Source of the DNA: Nioella aestuarii
GTDB taxonomy: Bacteria; Pseudomonadota; Alphaproteobacteria; Rhodobacterales; Rhodobacteraceae
Direction of reading: 5' to 3'
Assembly (NCBI RefSeq): GCF_050896395.1
Contig: NZ_JBPBBA010000003.1
Location: forward strand, 124,001 to 188,000
DNA length: 64,000 nucleotides
In this document: positions 44,974 through 53,610 of the stretch, one piece after another
Position numbering within the stretch: position 1 is the stretch's first letter
How the letters are laid out: every line of letters starts with the position of its first letter
Program-made: the position numbers and the translations under genes
Notes under the pieces: model-generated
Told to the model about the DNA's origin: nothing
What the model saw: the letters and a program-made list of their open reading frames with translations, nothing else
Database searches by the model: none

Positions 44974-46007
44974 TGTCGGACATCACCTGCCGCATCGAGG
45001 GCCGCGCGGGCCGGATCACGCTCAACCGCCCCAAGGCGCTGAACGCGCTGACCTGGGACATGTGCCTGGAGATCGAGAAAGCGCTGATTGCCTGGGCCGA
45101 TGACCCGGTGGTCAAGCTGCTGATCATCGACGGGCTGCCCTGCGAAAAGGCCTTCTGCGCGGGCGGCGATCTGGCCGAGATGTATGCGACCGGCAGCGCG
45201 GGCGATTATAGCTATGGCCGCCGCTTCTGGCAGGACGAATACCGCATGAACGCGGCCCTGTTCAATTTCCCCAAACCCGTCATCACCTTCCTGCATGGCT
45301 TCGTCATGGGCGGCGGCGTGGGCGTCGGCTGCCATGGCTCGCATCGCATCGTCTGCGACGACACGCGGGTCGCGATGCCGGAAACCAAGGTCGGGCTGGT
45401 GCCCGATGTGGGCGGCTCGCTGATCCTTGCGCGCGCGCCGGGGCGCTTGGGCGAATATCTCGGCGTTACCTCCGCCCGGATGGGACCGGGCGACGCGATC
45501 CATGCGGGATTTGCCGATTACTACATCCCGCGCGACCACTGGGCGTCGTTGATGGAGACGCTTGTGGAAACCGGCGATTGGGAGGCCGTGGATCGCAGTG
45601 CCCTGCCCGCCCCGGACTCGAAGATCGCTGCACAACAAGCTGAAATAGTTGATCTTTTCGGCGGAGAAACGCTGCGCGATATTGTGAATCTGTTGGCCGC
45701 GACCGATAGCGACTTCGCCCGCAGTGCTCTGAAGGAGATGGAGAGTAATTCACCGATTTCAATGGCTTGCGCGGTGGAGTTAATCCATCGCAGCCGCGCC
45801 AAGGACACGATCGAAGGCGCGCTTGAGATGGAATACCGCTTTACCGCGCGCTCCATGGAAAAAGGCGATTTCCTTGAAGGCATCCGCGCCATCATCATCG
45901 ACAAGGACAACGCGCCCAAGTGGCGCCATGCCGGACCGGGCGCGGTTCCCCCCGCTGACGTGGCCGCCATGTTCCAGCCGCTTAGGGCGGACGCCCTGAC
46001 CCTCTGA
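44973..46007 (+). CDS. 3-hydroxyisobutyryl-CoA hydrolase
   Basis: A 344-residue crotonase-fold protein that releases CoA from 3-hydroxyisobutyryl-CoA. FCAGGDLAEMYA forms the oxyanion site; MPETKVGLVPDVGGS contains the catalytic Glu and Asp typical of HIBCH. Length (about 345) is longer than plain enoyl-CoA hydratases, as expected for HIBCH. It starts in TAATG overlap with the dehydrogenase gene, so the two are coupled. Confidence 0.92.
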   Translation: MSDITCRIEGRAGRITLNRPKALNALTWDMCLEIEKALIAWADDPVVKLLIIDGLPCEKAFCAGGDLAEMYATGSAGDYSYGRRFWQDEYRMNAALFNFPKPVITFLHGFVMGGGVGVGCHGSHRIVCDDTRVAMPETKVGLVPDVGGSLILARAPGRLGEYLGVTSARMGPGDAIHAGFADYYIPRDHWASLMETLVETGDWEAVDRSALPAPDSKIAAQQAEIVDLFGGETLRDIVNLLAATDSDFARSALKEMESNSPISMACAVELIHRSRAKDTIEGALEMEYRFTARSMEKGDFLEGIRAIIIDKDNAPKWRHAGPGAVPPADVAAMFQPLRADALTL

Positions 46008-46019
46008 AGGAGAGATATC

Positions 46020-46895
46020 ATGAAGATCGGATTCATCGGCCTTGGCAATATGGGCAGTCCCATGGCGGCCAATCTGGTGGCAGCCGGCCACGAAGTAACG
46101 GGCTTCGACCTCGCCGCACCCGCGCCTGAGGGCGTGACCATGGCCGCCAGTGCCGCTGACGCCGCCAAGGGGCAAGACGTGGTCATCACCATGCTGCCCA
46201 ATGGCGCGATCCTTAAGGCGGTGGCGAGCGATGTGATCCCTCCGATGACCGCAGGCGCAGTGCTGCTGGATTGTTCCACGGTCGAAGTGGACGCCGCGCG
46301 CGACGTGGCAGGCCAGTGCGAGGCGGCGGGGCTTGGCTTCCTCGATGCGCCCGTGTCTGGCGGTGTCGGCGGGGCTGCGGCGGGGACGCTCACCTTCATG
46401 GTTGGTGGCAGCGACACGGCCTTTGCCACAGCCAAGCCGCTCTTTGACATCATGGGCCAGAAGGCCGTGCATTGCGGCCCGGCGGGCAACGGACAAGCCG
46501 CCAAGATTTGCAACAACATGATCCTGGGCGTCACCATGATCGCCACCTGCGAGGCCTTCGCGCTTGCCGACAAGCTGGGGCTGGCGCGCGACAAGATGTT
46601 TGACGTTGTCAGCACCTCATCGGGCTATAGCTGGACCATGAACGCCTATTGCCCGGCGCCGGGCGTGGGGCCGCAAAGCCCCGCCGACAACGGCTACAAG
46701 CCCGGTTTCGCGGCAGAGCTGATGTTGAAAGACCTGCGCCTGTCTCAGGCCGCCGCCGAAGCAGCAGATGCCGATACGCCCATGGGTCAGGCCGCAGCTG
46801 CGCTGTACGCGCAGTTCGTTGAGGCCGAGGACGGCAAGGGCATGGATTTTTCCGCCATGCTGCCCCGGTTTGAAAAGCGCGGGCGCCAGGGCTGA
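46020..46895 (+). CDS. mmsB: 3-hydroxyisobutyrate dehydrogenase
   Basis: A 291-residue NAD-dependent dehydrogenase that oxidises 3-hydroxyisobutyrate to methylmalonate semialdehyde, the substrate of MmsA. IGFIGLGNMGSPMAANL is the nucleotide site, DAPVSGGVGGAAAGTL binds substrate, and GNGQAAKICNNM has the catalytic Lys. AAGGAGAG precedes ATG 46020. It is last in the operon; a GAAA-loop terminator follows. Confidence 0.94.
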   Translation: MKIGFIGLGNMGSPMAANLVAAGHEVTGFDLAAPAPEGVTMAASAADAAKGQDVVITMLPNGAILKAVASDVIPPMTAGAVLLDCSTVEVDAARDVAGQCEAAGLGFLDAPVSGGVGGAAAGTLTFMVGGSDTAFATAKPLFDIMGQKAVHCGPAGNGQAAKICNNMILGVTMIATCEAFALADKLGLARDKMFDVVSTSSGYSWTMNAYCPAPGVGPQSPADNGYKPGFAAELMLKDLRLSQAAAEAADADTPMGQAAAALYAQFVEAEDGKGMDFSAMLPRFEKRGRQG

Positions 46896-47009
46896 TCACG
46901 ATCAGCTCATCAAGTGGATCCGGCAGGGCAACAATCGCACCTGTCGTTTCCCTCGTTCCATGTCCACATGCGTGATCGTCCGCTTCAGCGGAGAGCGGGC
47001 CGACGAAGG

Positions 47010-47030
47010 CCCCCGCGAAAGCGGGGGTTT
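47010..47030 (+). terminator. Terminator of the valine operon
   Basis: CCCCCGC (47010-47016), a GAAA tetraloop, GCGGGGG (47021-47027) and TTT. It follows mmsB by about 115 bases. Confidence 0.75.
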
Positions 47031-47087
47031 GAGGAGGCGCGCAGCCACCGCCCGTCAGGGCAACAATTCAACGAATGTGAATGAAAG

Positions 47088-47164
47088 TGGCGCGGTTGAC
47101 GGGGCTCGAACCCGCGACCCCCGGCGTGACAGGCCGGTACTCTAACCAACTGAGCTACAACCGC
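47088..47164 (-). tRNA. tRNA-Asp (GTC)
   Basis: 77 bases on the minus strand with CCA encoded. Acceptor GCGGTTG pairs with CAACCGC, the anticodon arm is CCGGCCTGTCACGCCGG, and the T arm has GGGTTCGAACCCC. The anticodon GTC (plus-strand GAC, 47128-47130) reads Asp codons. It stands alone between convergent genes. Confidence 0.97.
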
Positions 47165-47297
47165 CCGCTGCATCGCCCGCGACCCTTCGGCCTCGTGGCG
47201 TGAGGCGGGTTCTATGTGCCCCGCGCCCCCCCGTCAAGCGCGGTTTTGCGCTTAAATCCCCGCCGGGCGAATTTTTTCGCAGCCACCCTGCGCAGGC

Positions 47298-48299
47298 CTA
47301 TCCACGCCTGAGCGGGCGGCGCGGCGCGACCGGGCTTCGGCGCTGCCGCTCACGCATGAAAACATAGATGCCAGCCCCCGCGATCAACATGGTTCCCGCC
47401 AGCACCCAAAGGTCTGGCACCTCTCCGAACACAAGCCAGCCCGAGGCGATGGCCAACGGCAGCGCAGTGTATTCGAAAGAGGAGATCGTCGCGGCGTTAC
47501 CCATCTTGTAGGCCGCCGACAGCAGGTATCCGATTGCGCCGGACATGCAGCCAAGCAGGATGAAGAGCGGCCAATCGCCTGGCGTTGGCCAGACCCAGGC
47601 CCGAAACAGAAAGACCAGGCTCTCCGCCTCAACCCCTTCAGCAAACCGTCCATCGCCTGCCACCAGAAAGAAACCAATGCTGACCACAAGGAACACGCCC
47701 TGGATATAGACTGCCAATGCCGAGGCCTTGGAATAGACCCCCAGCTTTCGCGTCATCACCTGCATCGCCGCATAGGCCGTGGCCGCAAGGACCGGCAGCA
47801 GGAGTGTCCAGCGTTCTGGCGCATCTTCACCGGCCATACCGGGGCGTGTCATGACCAGAACGCCCGCAAATCCCACGATGATGGCCGTGATCCTGTGAAT
47901 CCCAACCTTTTCTTTCAGCACCACGACCGACAACACCGTGATGATCAGCGGCGCCACGAAAAAGGTTGCCACCGCATCGGCCAGCGGCATCACTGCCAGC
48001 GCCGCAAAGTAGAGCATGTTCGAGATCACGACGAATACCCCGCGCAGCAGGTGCAACCCCGGCGTGGCCGTGCGCAATTCCCGAAATCCGCCCTCGAATT
48101 GCAGGATCACCAGCGAAAAGACGATCCCGATGGCCGAGCGGACAAAGACCATCTGGTGCAACGGATAGTCGCCACCAAGCGCCTTGATCAGGGAATCGTT
48201 CACGGTGATGAAGACCATGCCCGCAAGAATCAACAGGATCGCGAGCGGCTGTGTCTCCTCGGTGGGACGCGGAGCGCCGGGCATGTCGTTTGCTTTCAT
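47298..48299 (-). CDS. EamA-type DMT exporter
   Basis: A 333-residue membrane protein with ten helices in two EamA repeats (GGDYPLHQMVFVRSAIGIVF in the first, ISSFEYTALPLAIASGWLVF in the second). RhaT/RarD-like members export metabolites or amino acids. The N-terminus has no clear ribosome site; ATG 48299 or 48284 could be used. The C-terminal tail is basic. The substrate is unknown. Confidence 0.87.
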   Translation of the reverse strand: MKANDMPGAPRPTEETQPLAILLILAGMVFITVNDSLIKALGGDYPLHQMVFVRSAIGIVFSLVILQFEGGFRELRTATPGLHLLRGVFVVISNMLYFAALAVMPLADAVATFFVAPLIITVLSVVVLKEKVGIHRITAIIVGFAGVLVMTRPGMAGEDAPERWTLLLPVLAATAYAAMQVMTRKLGVYSKASALAVYIQGVFLVVSIGFFLVAGDGRFAEGVEAESLVFLFRAWVWPTPGDWPLFILLGCMSGAIGYLLSAAYKMGNAATISSFEYTALPLAIASGWLVFGEVPDLWVLAGTMLIAGAGIYVFMRERQRRSPVAPRRPLRRG

Positions 48300-48383
48300 T
48301 GGGTTGGGCGCGGACGCAGATGAACTCCGCCGCGCTCAATCAGCCCTAGCGCGAAAATCAAACGCTGAGAACCCTTTGCGGCC

Positions 48384-49346
48384 TCAGTCCCCTTTCGCCC
48401 AAAGCGGCCCTCGATCCGGAGCGGGGATGAATTCCGCGTCATCTCCGGGGGGCAAATGGAACGGGCCCGACTGCCAATCCGCCGCGCGCCACGCTTCCTT
48501 GGCCTCCAGGATCCGCTCCTTGCTGGAGGACACGAAATTCCACTAGATATGGCGCGGACCATTCAGGGTGGCGCCGCCCAGAAGGATCAGCCGTGCGCCT
48601 GCCGGTCCTGCAGTCAGGGCCAGCCTGTCACCGGGGCGGAACACCATCATCTCGCCGGCCTTATGGCTGTCCCCTGCCAGTTCGACAGAGCCCTCGGCGA
48701 CATATACACCCCTGTCCTCTTGGTCATCTGGCAGCGGCAGCACTGCTCCGGCCTCCAAGATCGCGTCCGCATAGAACATTTCGGACGGGACCGGGACCGG
48801 GGCAGTTTCGCCATAAGCAGACCCCAAAATCAGGCGCAGTTCCTTGCCCTCGGCCTTCAGCACCGGCAATTCGTCCTTGCCCGCATGATGAAAGTCTGGC
48901 GCGCGCTCCTCCTGGTCCTCGGGCAGTGCAATCCATGTCTGGATGCCGAAGAAGGGCATGGGCAGGGTCTGGGTCTCGTCATCGGTGCGTTCGGAATGGG
49001 TGATCCCCTGCCCGGCCACCATCAGGTTCACATCGCCCGGTTCGATCCATCCATCGGTGCCAAGACTGTCGCGGTGATGCATCCGGCCCCGGTAGAGGTA
49101 GGAGATCTTCGCCAGTCCGATATGCGGGTGCGGGCGCACATCCAGGCCCTTGGTTGGCAGCATTTCGGCCGGGCCCATCTGGTCGAAGAAAATGAACGGT
49201 CCAACCATCTGCCGCTTGGGGGCTGGCAGCGCGCGACGCACTTCAAATCCACCCAGGTCGCGGGCGCGCGGGATGATCAATGTCTCGATGGCATCGACCC
49301 CATCACCCAATGGGCAATGCGGGTCGAGGGCGGGGTTCCAGCTCAT
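48384..49346 (-). pseudogene. Pirin-family protein interrupted by TAG at a conserved Trp
   Basis: The first 267 residues are a bicupin pirin: AKISYLYRGRMHHRDSLG and DVNLMVAGQGITHSER in the first cupin, LMPFFGIQTWIALP-like pattern after. TAG at 48545-48543 stops it in ATLNGPRHI-stop-WNFVSSSKERI. The family reads RxxWWNFVSS, so TAG replaces the first Trp (TGG to TAG, one base). The frame goes on for 52 residues to a TGA at 48384 with LPPGDDAEFIPAP. Pirins bind iron and act as regulators or quercetin dioxygenases. Without the last helix the protein may be unstable. Confidence 0.78.
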
Positions 49347-49536
49347 GTCCTTTGTCTCCTATCGTTTTGCAGGTGAGACAAAGATAGGTCCAAAAGACGC
49401 GCATACCTATTATCGCTCCGCACACAGGCACCGCGCAGCATTGCACGAGCGTAAACCTGATAGACTGCAAAGCCGGACCTCCCGCCAACGGAACAAAGTC
49501 GCTGGCGGGAGAGCGGAACGGGGGCTGCAGCCGCTA

Positions 49537-50448
49537 TTACATGAACTCTAAAGCGTCCTCTTCCATGCCATCTCCGTCCATGGCTGGGTCGTCATAGGAT
49601 CCGTCAAGGCTGAGGGCAGCTATCAGTTCGACGCCTTCGTCAGCTGAGACCCCATCGAGGGCTCCATTGGCCACGGCTTCCTCATAGGAGGCAAGCAGAT
49701 CATCGGCGGAGTTCCACCCGTCCTCGGGCGCGTCGATGCGGAACAGTTCCTGCGGGATGTCGATCGGGTTTCCGTTGTCATCGGTGCCCGGGACAAGTTC
49801 CAGGAAGATCACAGATTCCAGCTGAGTGATGTTGTAGTCCGGATCTTCTGCATAGAGGCTATCGTAGTAGGCGACGTAATTCTCGAATGTGCCGTCCTGG
49901 CCTTCCGGCAGGGCCTCTTCAAAGACGTAGACGCCATTCGCAATGCCGCCATTTGCGCCGATTTCGACGCCAAAGCCGATTTTCTCGAAGGTGGGATCTT
50001 CGGGGTCTTCTGGATCTTCGGGTTCGTCGGAGACGGATTTGATGGACCCTTCTTCGGTCGTCGTCGAAGTTGCGCGGATGCCAAGCACGTCAATCTCGTC
50101 AATGCTGCTGACATCGGTGAGTTCCACCAGGTAGCTTTCGCCGCTTTGAAGATAGGTTTCCTTCTCATCCGCATCCGGACCAAGCCCCGGATCCGATAGC
50201 GCAACTGCGCCATCCCACTGGATATGCTCACCTTCCAGCCGTGTGCCGTTCATGTTGAGCGGGCCATCAAGCGACGCGCTGTCACCTGAGAAGTCATCAT
50301 CCCCGTAATAGATGGCATTCACATCCATTGAGCCTTCGAGAACTTCGACCTCCGCGAACACACTGCCGGTCACAGGATCTTCAAACACGGTCACCGTGTA
50401 AGACAGCCCCTCCAACTCGTAAGTGAAAGTTTTGGAATGGTCGGGCAT
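49537..50448 (-). CDS. Acidic hypothetical protein, RTX-adhesin-like domain
   Basis: A 303-residue, very acidic protein. The N-terminal part (TFTYELEGLSYTVTVFEDP, LNMNGTRLEGEHIQWDGA, VLGIRATSTTTEEGSIKSV) looks like a domain I know from large secreted RTX-type roseobacter proteins, here free-standing. A spacer has three EDP repeats (PEDPEDPEDP), then a second beta-rich domain. There is no N-terminal signal, so a C-terminal type I secretion signal is possible. ATG 50448 has GGAGGAAT upstream; the frame to 50844 is not supported. Function is unknown. Confidence 0.6.
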   Translation of the reverse strand: MPDHSKTFTYELEGLSYTVTVFEDPVTGSVFAEVEVLEGSMDVNAIYYGDDDFSGDSASLDGPLNMNGTRLEGEHIQWDGAVALSDPGLGPDADEKETYLQSGESYLVELTDVSSIDEIDVLGIRATSTTTEEGSIKSVSDEPEDPEDPEDPTFEKIGFGVEIGANGGIANGVYVFEEALPEGQDGTFENYVAYYDSLYAEDPDYNITQLESVIFLELVPGTDDNGNPIDIPQELFRIDAPEDGWNSADDLLASYEEAVANGALDGVSADEGVELIAALSLDGSYDDPAMDGDGMEEDALEFM

Positions 50449-50740
50449 AGGTATTCCTCCGGTCATAAAACCAGATACCGAGGAATATGGCTTCCACGGC
50501 TGGTTTTCGAGCCCCCACCCGAACGCCACAATTTCGCCACGAATTTTTCCAGATTTCGCCGATAATTGACAGATACCGCGGAGATATGCCGGGGAAACAA
50601 ATTGTTTCTGGGCAACAAAGCTTTGATGTAATTGAGATTTCTGTTGAGAGCATACCGGACCTGAATCGAGATATACCGATCCTGAATGCGGAAAGCGCAA
50701 ATCACCGACAATGCTTATACTACGATATCGGGAGGGGGAA
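50449..50740. other. AT-rich spacer upstream of the acidic-protein gene
   Basis: 292 bases without a supportable gene, clearly poorer in GC than the surroundings. It holds an imperfect direct repeat, ATACCGGACCTGAATCG (about 50653-50669) and ATACCGATCCTGAATGCG (about 50675-50692). It likely contains the promoter for the acidic-protein gene. Confidence 0.4.
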
Positions 50741-50816
<76 letters not shown>

Positions 50817-50858
50817 GTCGGCGGTTCTGATAGCGCGGGACCAAAGGGGGCGCAAGCC

Positions 50859-51449
50859 CTAAGCGGACAGGATTTGCGCCTTGCCGTCACGAATGTGATG
50901 AACCACCCCCTGCCCGCCCGGAACCGACGCCAGATCGGTGACCGGAATCCCCAGAACGATGCAGCGCAAAAGCCGCGATGTCACGCCATGGGTGACCAGA
51001 ACTGTTGGGCCGGTCAGCCCCTCCAGAACCGCCTGTACCCGCGCCGACATCTGGCCAAGTGTCTCGCCACCCGGCGCACCGAATTTCCACAGATGCGGGT
51101 CGGTTGCACGGGCGATGTCTGGGTATTCGGCCCGAAGCTCCTGTACCGTTCGGCCTTGCCAGCGACCCAGGTTGATCTCGGCCAGGCGCGGATCGGATTC
51201 GATGACCAGACCCAATCCCGAAACCGCGATCTCTGCCGTTCGCATCGCGCGGGGGGCGTCGCTGGAAATGACGCGCACCGGGCCAGAAAGGTGGGCTGCC
51301 AAAAGCCGCCCCTGCGCGCGTGCCTGATCCAGCCCCACAGCGGTCAGGGGCGAATCCAGAAGGCCTTGCAAACGTTCTTCGGTGTTCCACTCGGTCTCGC
51401 CGTGGCGCAGCACCCAAAGCTCGGGGAATTCAAGTCTGGCAGTGGTCAT
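50859..51449 (-). CDS. Histidine phosphatase-family protein
   Basis: A 196-residue phosphoglycerate-mutase-like phosphatase. LRHGETEWNTE holds the catalytic His16, and VISSDAPRAMRTAEIA and VTHGVTSRLL hold the phosphate-binding Arg and second His. The group includes broad phosphatases and alpha-ribazole phosphatase; the substrate is not fixed. It lies between two tRNA-Val genes. Confidence 0.9.
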   Translation of the reverse strand: MTTARLEFPELWVLRHGETEWNTEERLQGLLDSPLTAVGLDQARAQGRLLAAHLSGPVRVISSDAPRAMRTAEIAVSGLGLVIESDPRLAEINLGRWQGRTVQELRAEYPDIARATDPHLWKFGAPGGETLGQMSARVQAVLEGLTGPTVLVTHGVTSRLLRCIVLGIPVTDLASVPGGQGVVHHIRDGKAQILSA

Positions 51450-51489
51450 GTAGCGCGCTTTCCGGTGCCCTCTGGTCCTATGAAAACGA

Positions 51490-51517
51490 AAAGGCGCCAC
51501 GAGTTCGGGGCGCCTTT
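51490..51517 (-). terminator. Terminator after tRNA-Val (CAC)
   Basis: AAAGGCGCC (51490-51498) pairs with GGCGCCTTT (51509-51517). On the minus strand it is followed by TTTTCGTTTTC, eleven bases after the tRNA 3' end. Confidence 0.85.
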
Positions 51518-51528
51518 CGGAAGGAAAA

Positions 51529-51603
51529 TGGTGGGTGATAAGAGATTTGAACTCCTGACATCTTCGATGTGAACGAAGCGCTCTACCACTGAGCTAATCA
51601 CCC
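51529..51603 (-). tRNA. tRNA-Val (CAC)
   Basis: 75 bases with CCA. Acceptor GGGTGAT pairs with ATCACCC; the anticodon loop is TTCACAT in a CTTCG/CGAAG stem. The anticodon CAC reads GTG. The sequence closely resembles the TAC isoacceptor 712 bases away. Confidence 0.96.
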
Positions 51604-51653
51604 GCCGTGGGGCCGTCTTTTAGCGGCGCTTTCCCAGCTATGCAAGGGGCTGA

Positions 51654-52013
51654 TCACGGATTTTCCGCGCCGTCTTCCTTGGTGATTTCGTCCAGTTCTT
51701 TCCCCTTTTGGACCAGCTTGATCCGCGCCGTCAGCAGATCACCAGACGGCTTGCTGTCGCGCTTTCGCGGGGTGATCTTGCCAAGTCCCGGCAGGGAAAT
51801 CGTCTGCCCGTCATCAAGCGCCTGACCGATAGCCTCGCAGACCAGCCCGGCCGCTTCGCGTAGTTCCGAGCGCTTGAGCGCCGACTGCCCGGCGATGGCC
51901 TGCATCAGATCCTGCATCTTGTAGAGTTGCGGTTTGTCGGCACTGTTTTCTTCAGCAGCGGTGTTGTCATCTTCCACGCTGGAAGAGAGCGTCACGATTT
52001 CTCCAGCAGTCAT
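51654..52013 (-). CDS. HU-family DNA-binding protein
   Basis: A 119-residue protein with an HU/IHF-like body: KMQDLMQAIAGQSALKRSELREA, then TISLPGLGKITPRKRDSKPSG and a basic C-terminal helix. An extra acidic N-terminal stretch of about 30 residues (SSSVEDDNTAAEENSADK) precedes the domain. It may be a nucleoid or regulatory HU variant. ATG 52013 is near GGGGGAC. Confidence 0.85.
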   Translation of the reverse strand: MTAGEIVTLSSSVEDDNTAAEENSADKPQLYKMQDLMQAIAGQSALKRSELREAAGLVCEAIGQALDDGQTISLPGLGKITPRKRDSKPSGDLLTARIKLVQKGKELDEITKEDGAENP

Positions 52014-52100
52014 AAGTCCCCCATTCGGCAGTTTGTTGCTTCTATTGGGGCAACCTAGCAACCGAAGGGTCGACGCACCAGAGCGCGTTTGGAAAGATGC

Positions 52101-52880
52101 TTAATCCGCGCTGCTTGACGCCAGACGGATATTGCGCGTGTCCCAACGGGGCCATCCCATCAGCTCCGACACGGTCGTGAACCGATAGCCACGGGCGATC
52201 AGCCCATCCAGGGCCGCAGGCATCGCGCGCACGGTCGGGCCGATAATGTCATGGGCCAGAATCACCGCGCCGCTGTGAGACCGGCTGACGATGCGATTGG
52301 CCACCACCGAACTGCCCGGACGACGCCAATCCTCAGGATCGACGGACCACAGGATGGTGGGCAACTGCCGCGCTTCGTAGATCAGGTTGCGCTGACGCAT
52401 GGACAGCAGCCCATAAGGTGGGCGCATGGTGACGGGCAGACGGCCAACGGTTTCGTTGATCACAACCGTGGTGCGATCCAATTCCCGAAGCAGCCCGTCA
52501 TTGCCGAGTGACGTCAGACGCGGGTGGTTCCAGGTGTGATTGCCGATTTCATGCCCTTCCGCGGCAATGCGGCGGGTCAGTTCCGGATACAGCGCCACAC
52601 GCCGTCCAATCAGGTAGAATGTGGCCCGGATATTGCGCGCGGCCAGCATGTCCAACAACTGTGGCGTCAACGTTTGATGGGGGCCGTCATCGAAGGTCAT
52701 GGCCACCACTGGCTGATCGGTGGGCACCCGCGTGATCGTCGTCGGACCGCCCTGAGTGATCCCCTCGGGAATCGAAAAATCCAGCCGGGCTTGCGCTTCG
52801 GCGCGGCCAACAAGCGCTGGCGCGGCCATGATAGCGGTCAGGCAACCGGTAAATCTGCGACGTGTCAGCTTGTTTTTCAT
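52101..52880 (-). CDS. NodB-type polysaccharide deacetylase
   Basis: A 259-residue CE4 esterase removing acetyl groups from a polysaccharide, probably at the cell surface. Motifs in order: MTFDDGPH (metal and catalytic Asp pair), HEIGNHTWNHPRL (metal His residues), RPPYG, and AVILAHDI (last His). The leader LTRRRFTG with a hydrophobic run is Tat-like. ATG 52880 is chosen; the frame extends to 53096 without family similarity. The substrate is unknown. Confidence 0.9.
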   Translation of the reverse strand: MKNKLTRRRFTGCLTAIMAAPALVGRAEAQARLDFSIPEGITQGGPTTITRVPTDQPVVAMTFDDGPHQTLTPQLLDMLAARNIRATFYLIGRRVALYPELTRRIAAEGHEIGNHTWNHPRLTSLGNDGLLRELDRTTVVINETVGRLPVTMRPPYGLLSMRQRNLIYEARQLPTILWSVDPEDWRRPGSSVVANRIVSRSHSGAVILAHDIIGPTVRAMPAALDGLIARGYRFTTVSELMGWPRWDTRNIRLASSSAD

Positions 52881-53050
52881 TATGGCACCAGGCAATGCGG
52901 TTTTCGGCAATTCGACTAAGCAACGCGCGAATCGGCTGCGAATCAAGTTGTGCCATAGCAATGGGGCGCCCATCCGTTGCAAAAGGGTGTCACTTGCCGC
53001 ATCTGTGACGGCTTTGCGGCGGCAGGGGCGCTTGCATCGCAAACCGACAA

Positions 53051-53070
53051 TGTGGTTGATTGTGGTTGAT
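53051..53070. repeat. Tandem decamer in the deacetylase / small-protein spacer
   Basis: TGTGGTTGAT occurs twice with no gap, 45-64 bases before the first small-protein gene and 171 bases from the deacetylase start. This is a possible regulator direct repeat. Confidence 0.5.
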
Positions 53071-53114
53071 AATGATCTGGGGATACGGGCCATCACGGCC
53101 CGAGGGGAATAATC

Positions 53115-53321
53115 ATGAAAAAGCTGATGGCCGCAACGACAGCACTGGCGCTATTGACCGCCACCGCAACCTATGCCGACGAAGCTGCACCGAACATGCC
53201 GGTCGAAATCGTCAGTCAAGACGCCGTGACCACCGGGGCCGATGGTGGCATTCTGGTGCCGATCCTGACCATGATCTTCATGCTGCTGGCCTCCAGCGGC
53301 AATGGCATGGTGGATCTGTAA
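53115..53321 (+). CDS. Small exported protein, paralogue A
   Basis: A 68-residue protein with an export leader (MKKLMAATTALALLTATATY, cleaved near AYA/DE). A conserved core PVEIVSQDAVTTGADGGIL follows, then a hydrophobic segment (VPILTMIFMLLASSG). GAGGGG lies before the ATG. It matches its downstream neighbour over nearly the whole length, so the pair arose by tandem duplication. I associate such proteins with roseobacters; no function is known. Confidence 0.75.
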   Translation: MKKLMAATTALALLTATATYADEAAPNMPVEIVSQDAVTTGADGGILVPILTMIFMLLASSGNGMVDL

Positions 53322-53406
53322 CCGCCGCATTCCCGGCATCGGCCGGACGCGCACGCCAGCCGATCGGGCACACCGAAATGACGAACCTATAAATACGAGG
53401 GTGACA

Positions 53407-53610
53407 ATGAAAAAGCTCATGGCAGCAACAACGGCACTGATGCTGATCACATCCAGCGCAGCCTTTGCTGACGACGCGGCGACCATGCCGGTAGAAATCG
53501 TGACCCAGGATACGGTGTCCACCGGAGCAGACGGGGGCATCCTCGTTCCCATCCTGACGATGATCTTCTTTCTGTTGTCAGTGTCGGGTAGCAACAACTA
53601 TCCCGCCTAA
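53407..53610 (+). CDS. Small exported protein, paralogue B
   Basis: A 67-residue protein, leader MKKLMAATTALMLITSSAAF, core PVEIVTQDTVSTGADGGIL and C-terminal hydrophobic VPILTMIFFLLSVSG. Its own ribosome site is GAGGG. The C-terminal five residues (NNYPA) differ from paralogue A (GMVDL), while the core is nearly identical. The 85-base spacer between them has no other gene. Purifying conservation of the core against divergent ends suggests a functional surface. Confidence 0.75.
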   Translation: MKKLMAATTALMLITSSAAFADDAATMPVEIVTQDTVSTGADGGILVPILTMIFFLLSVSGSNNYPA

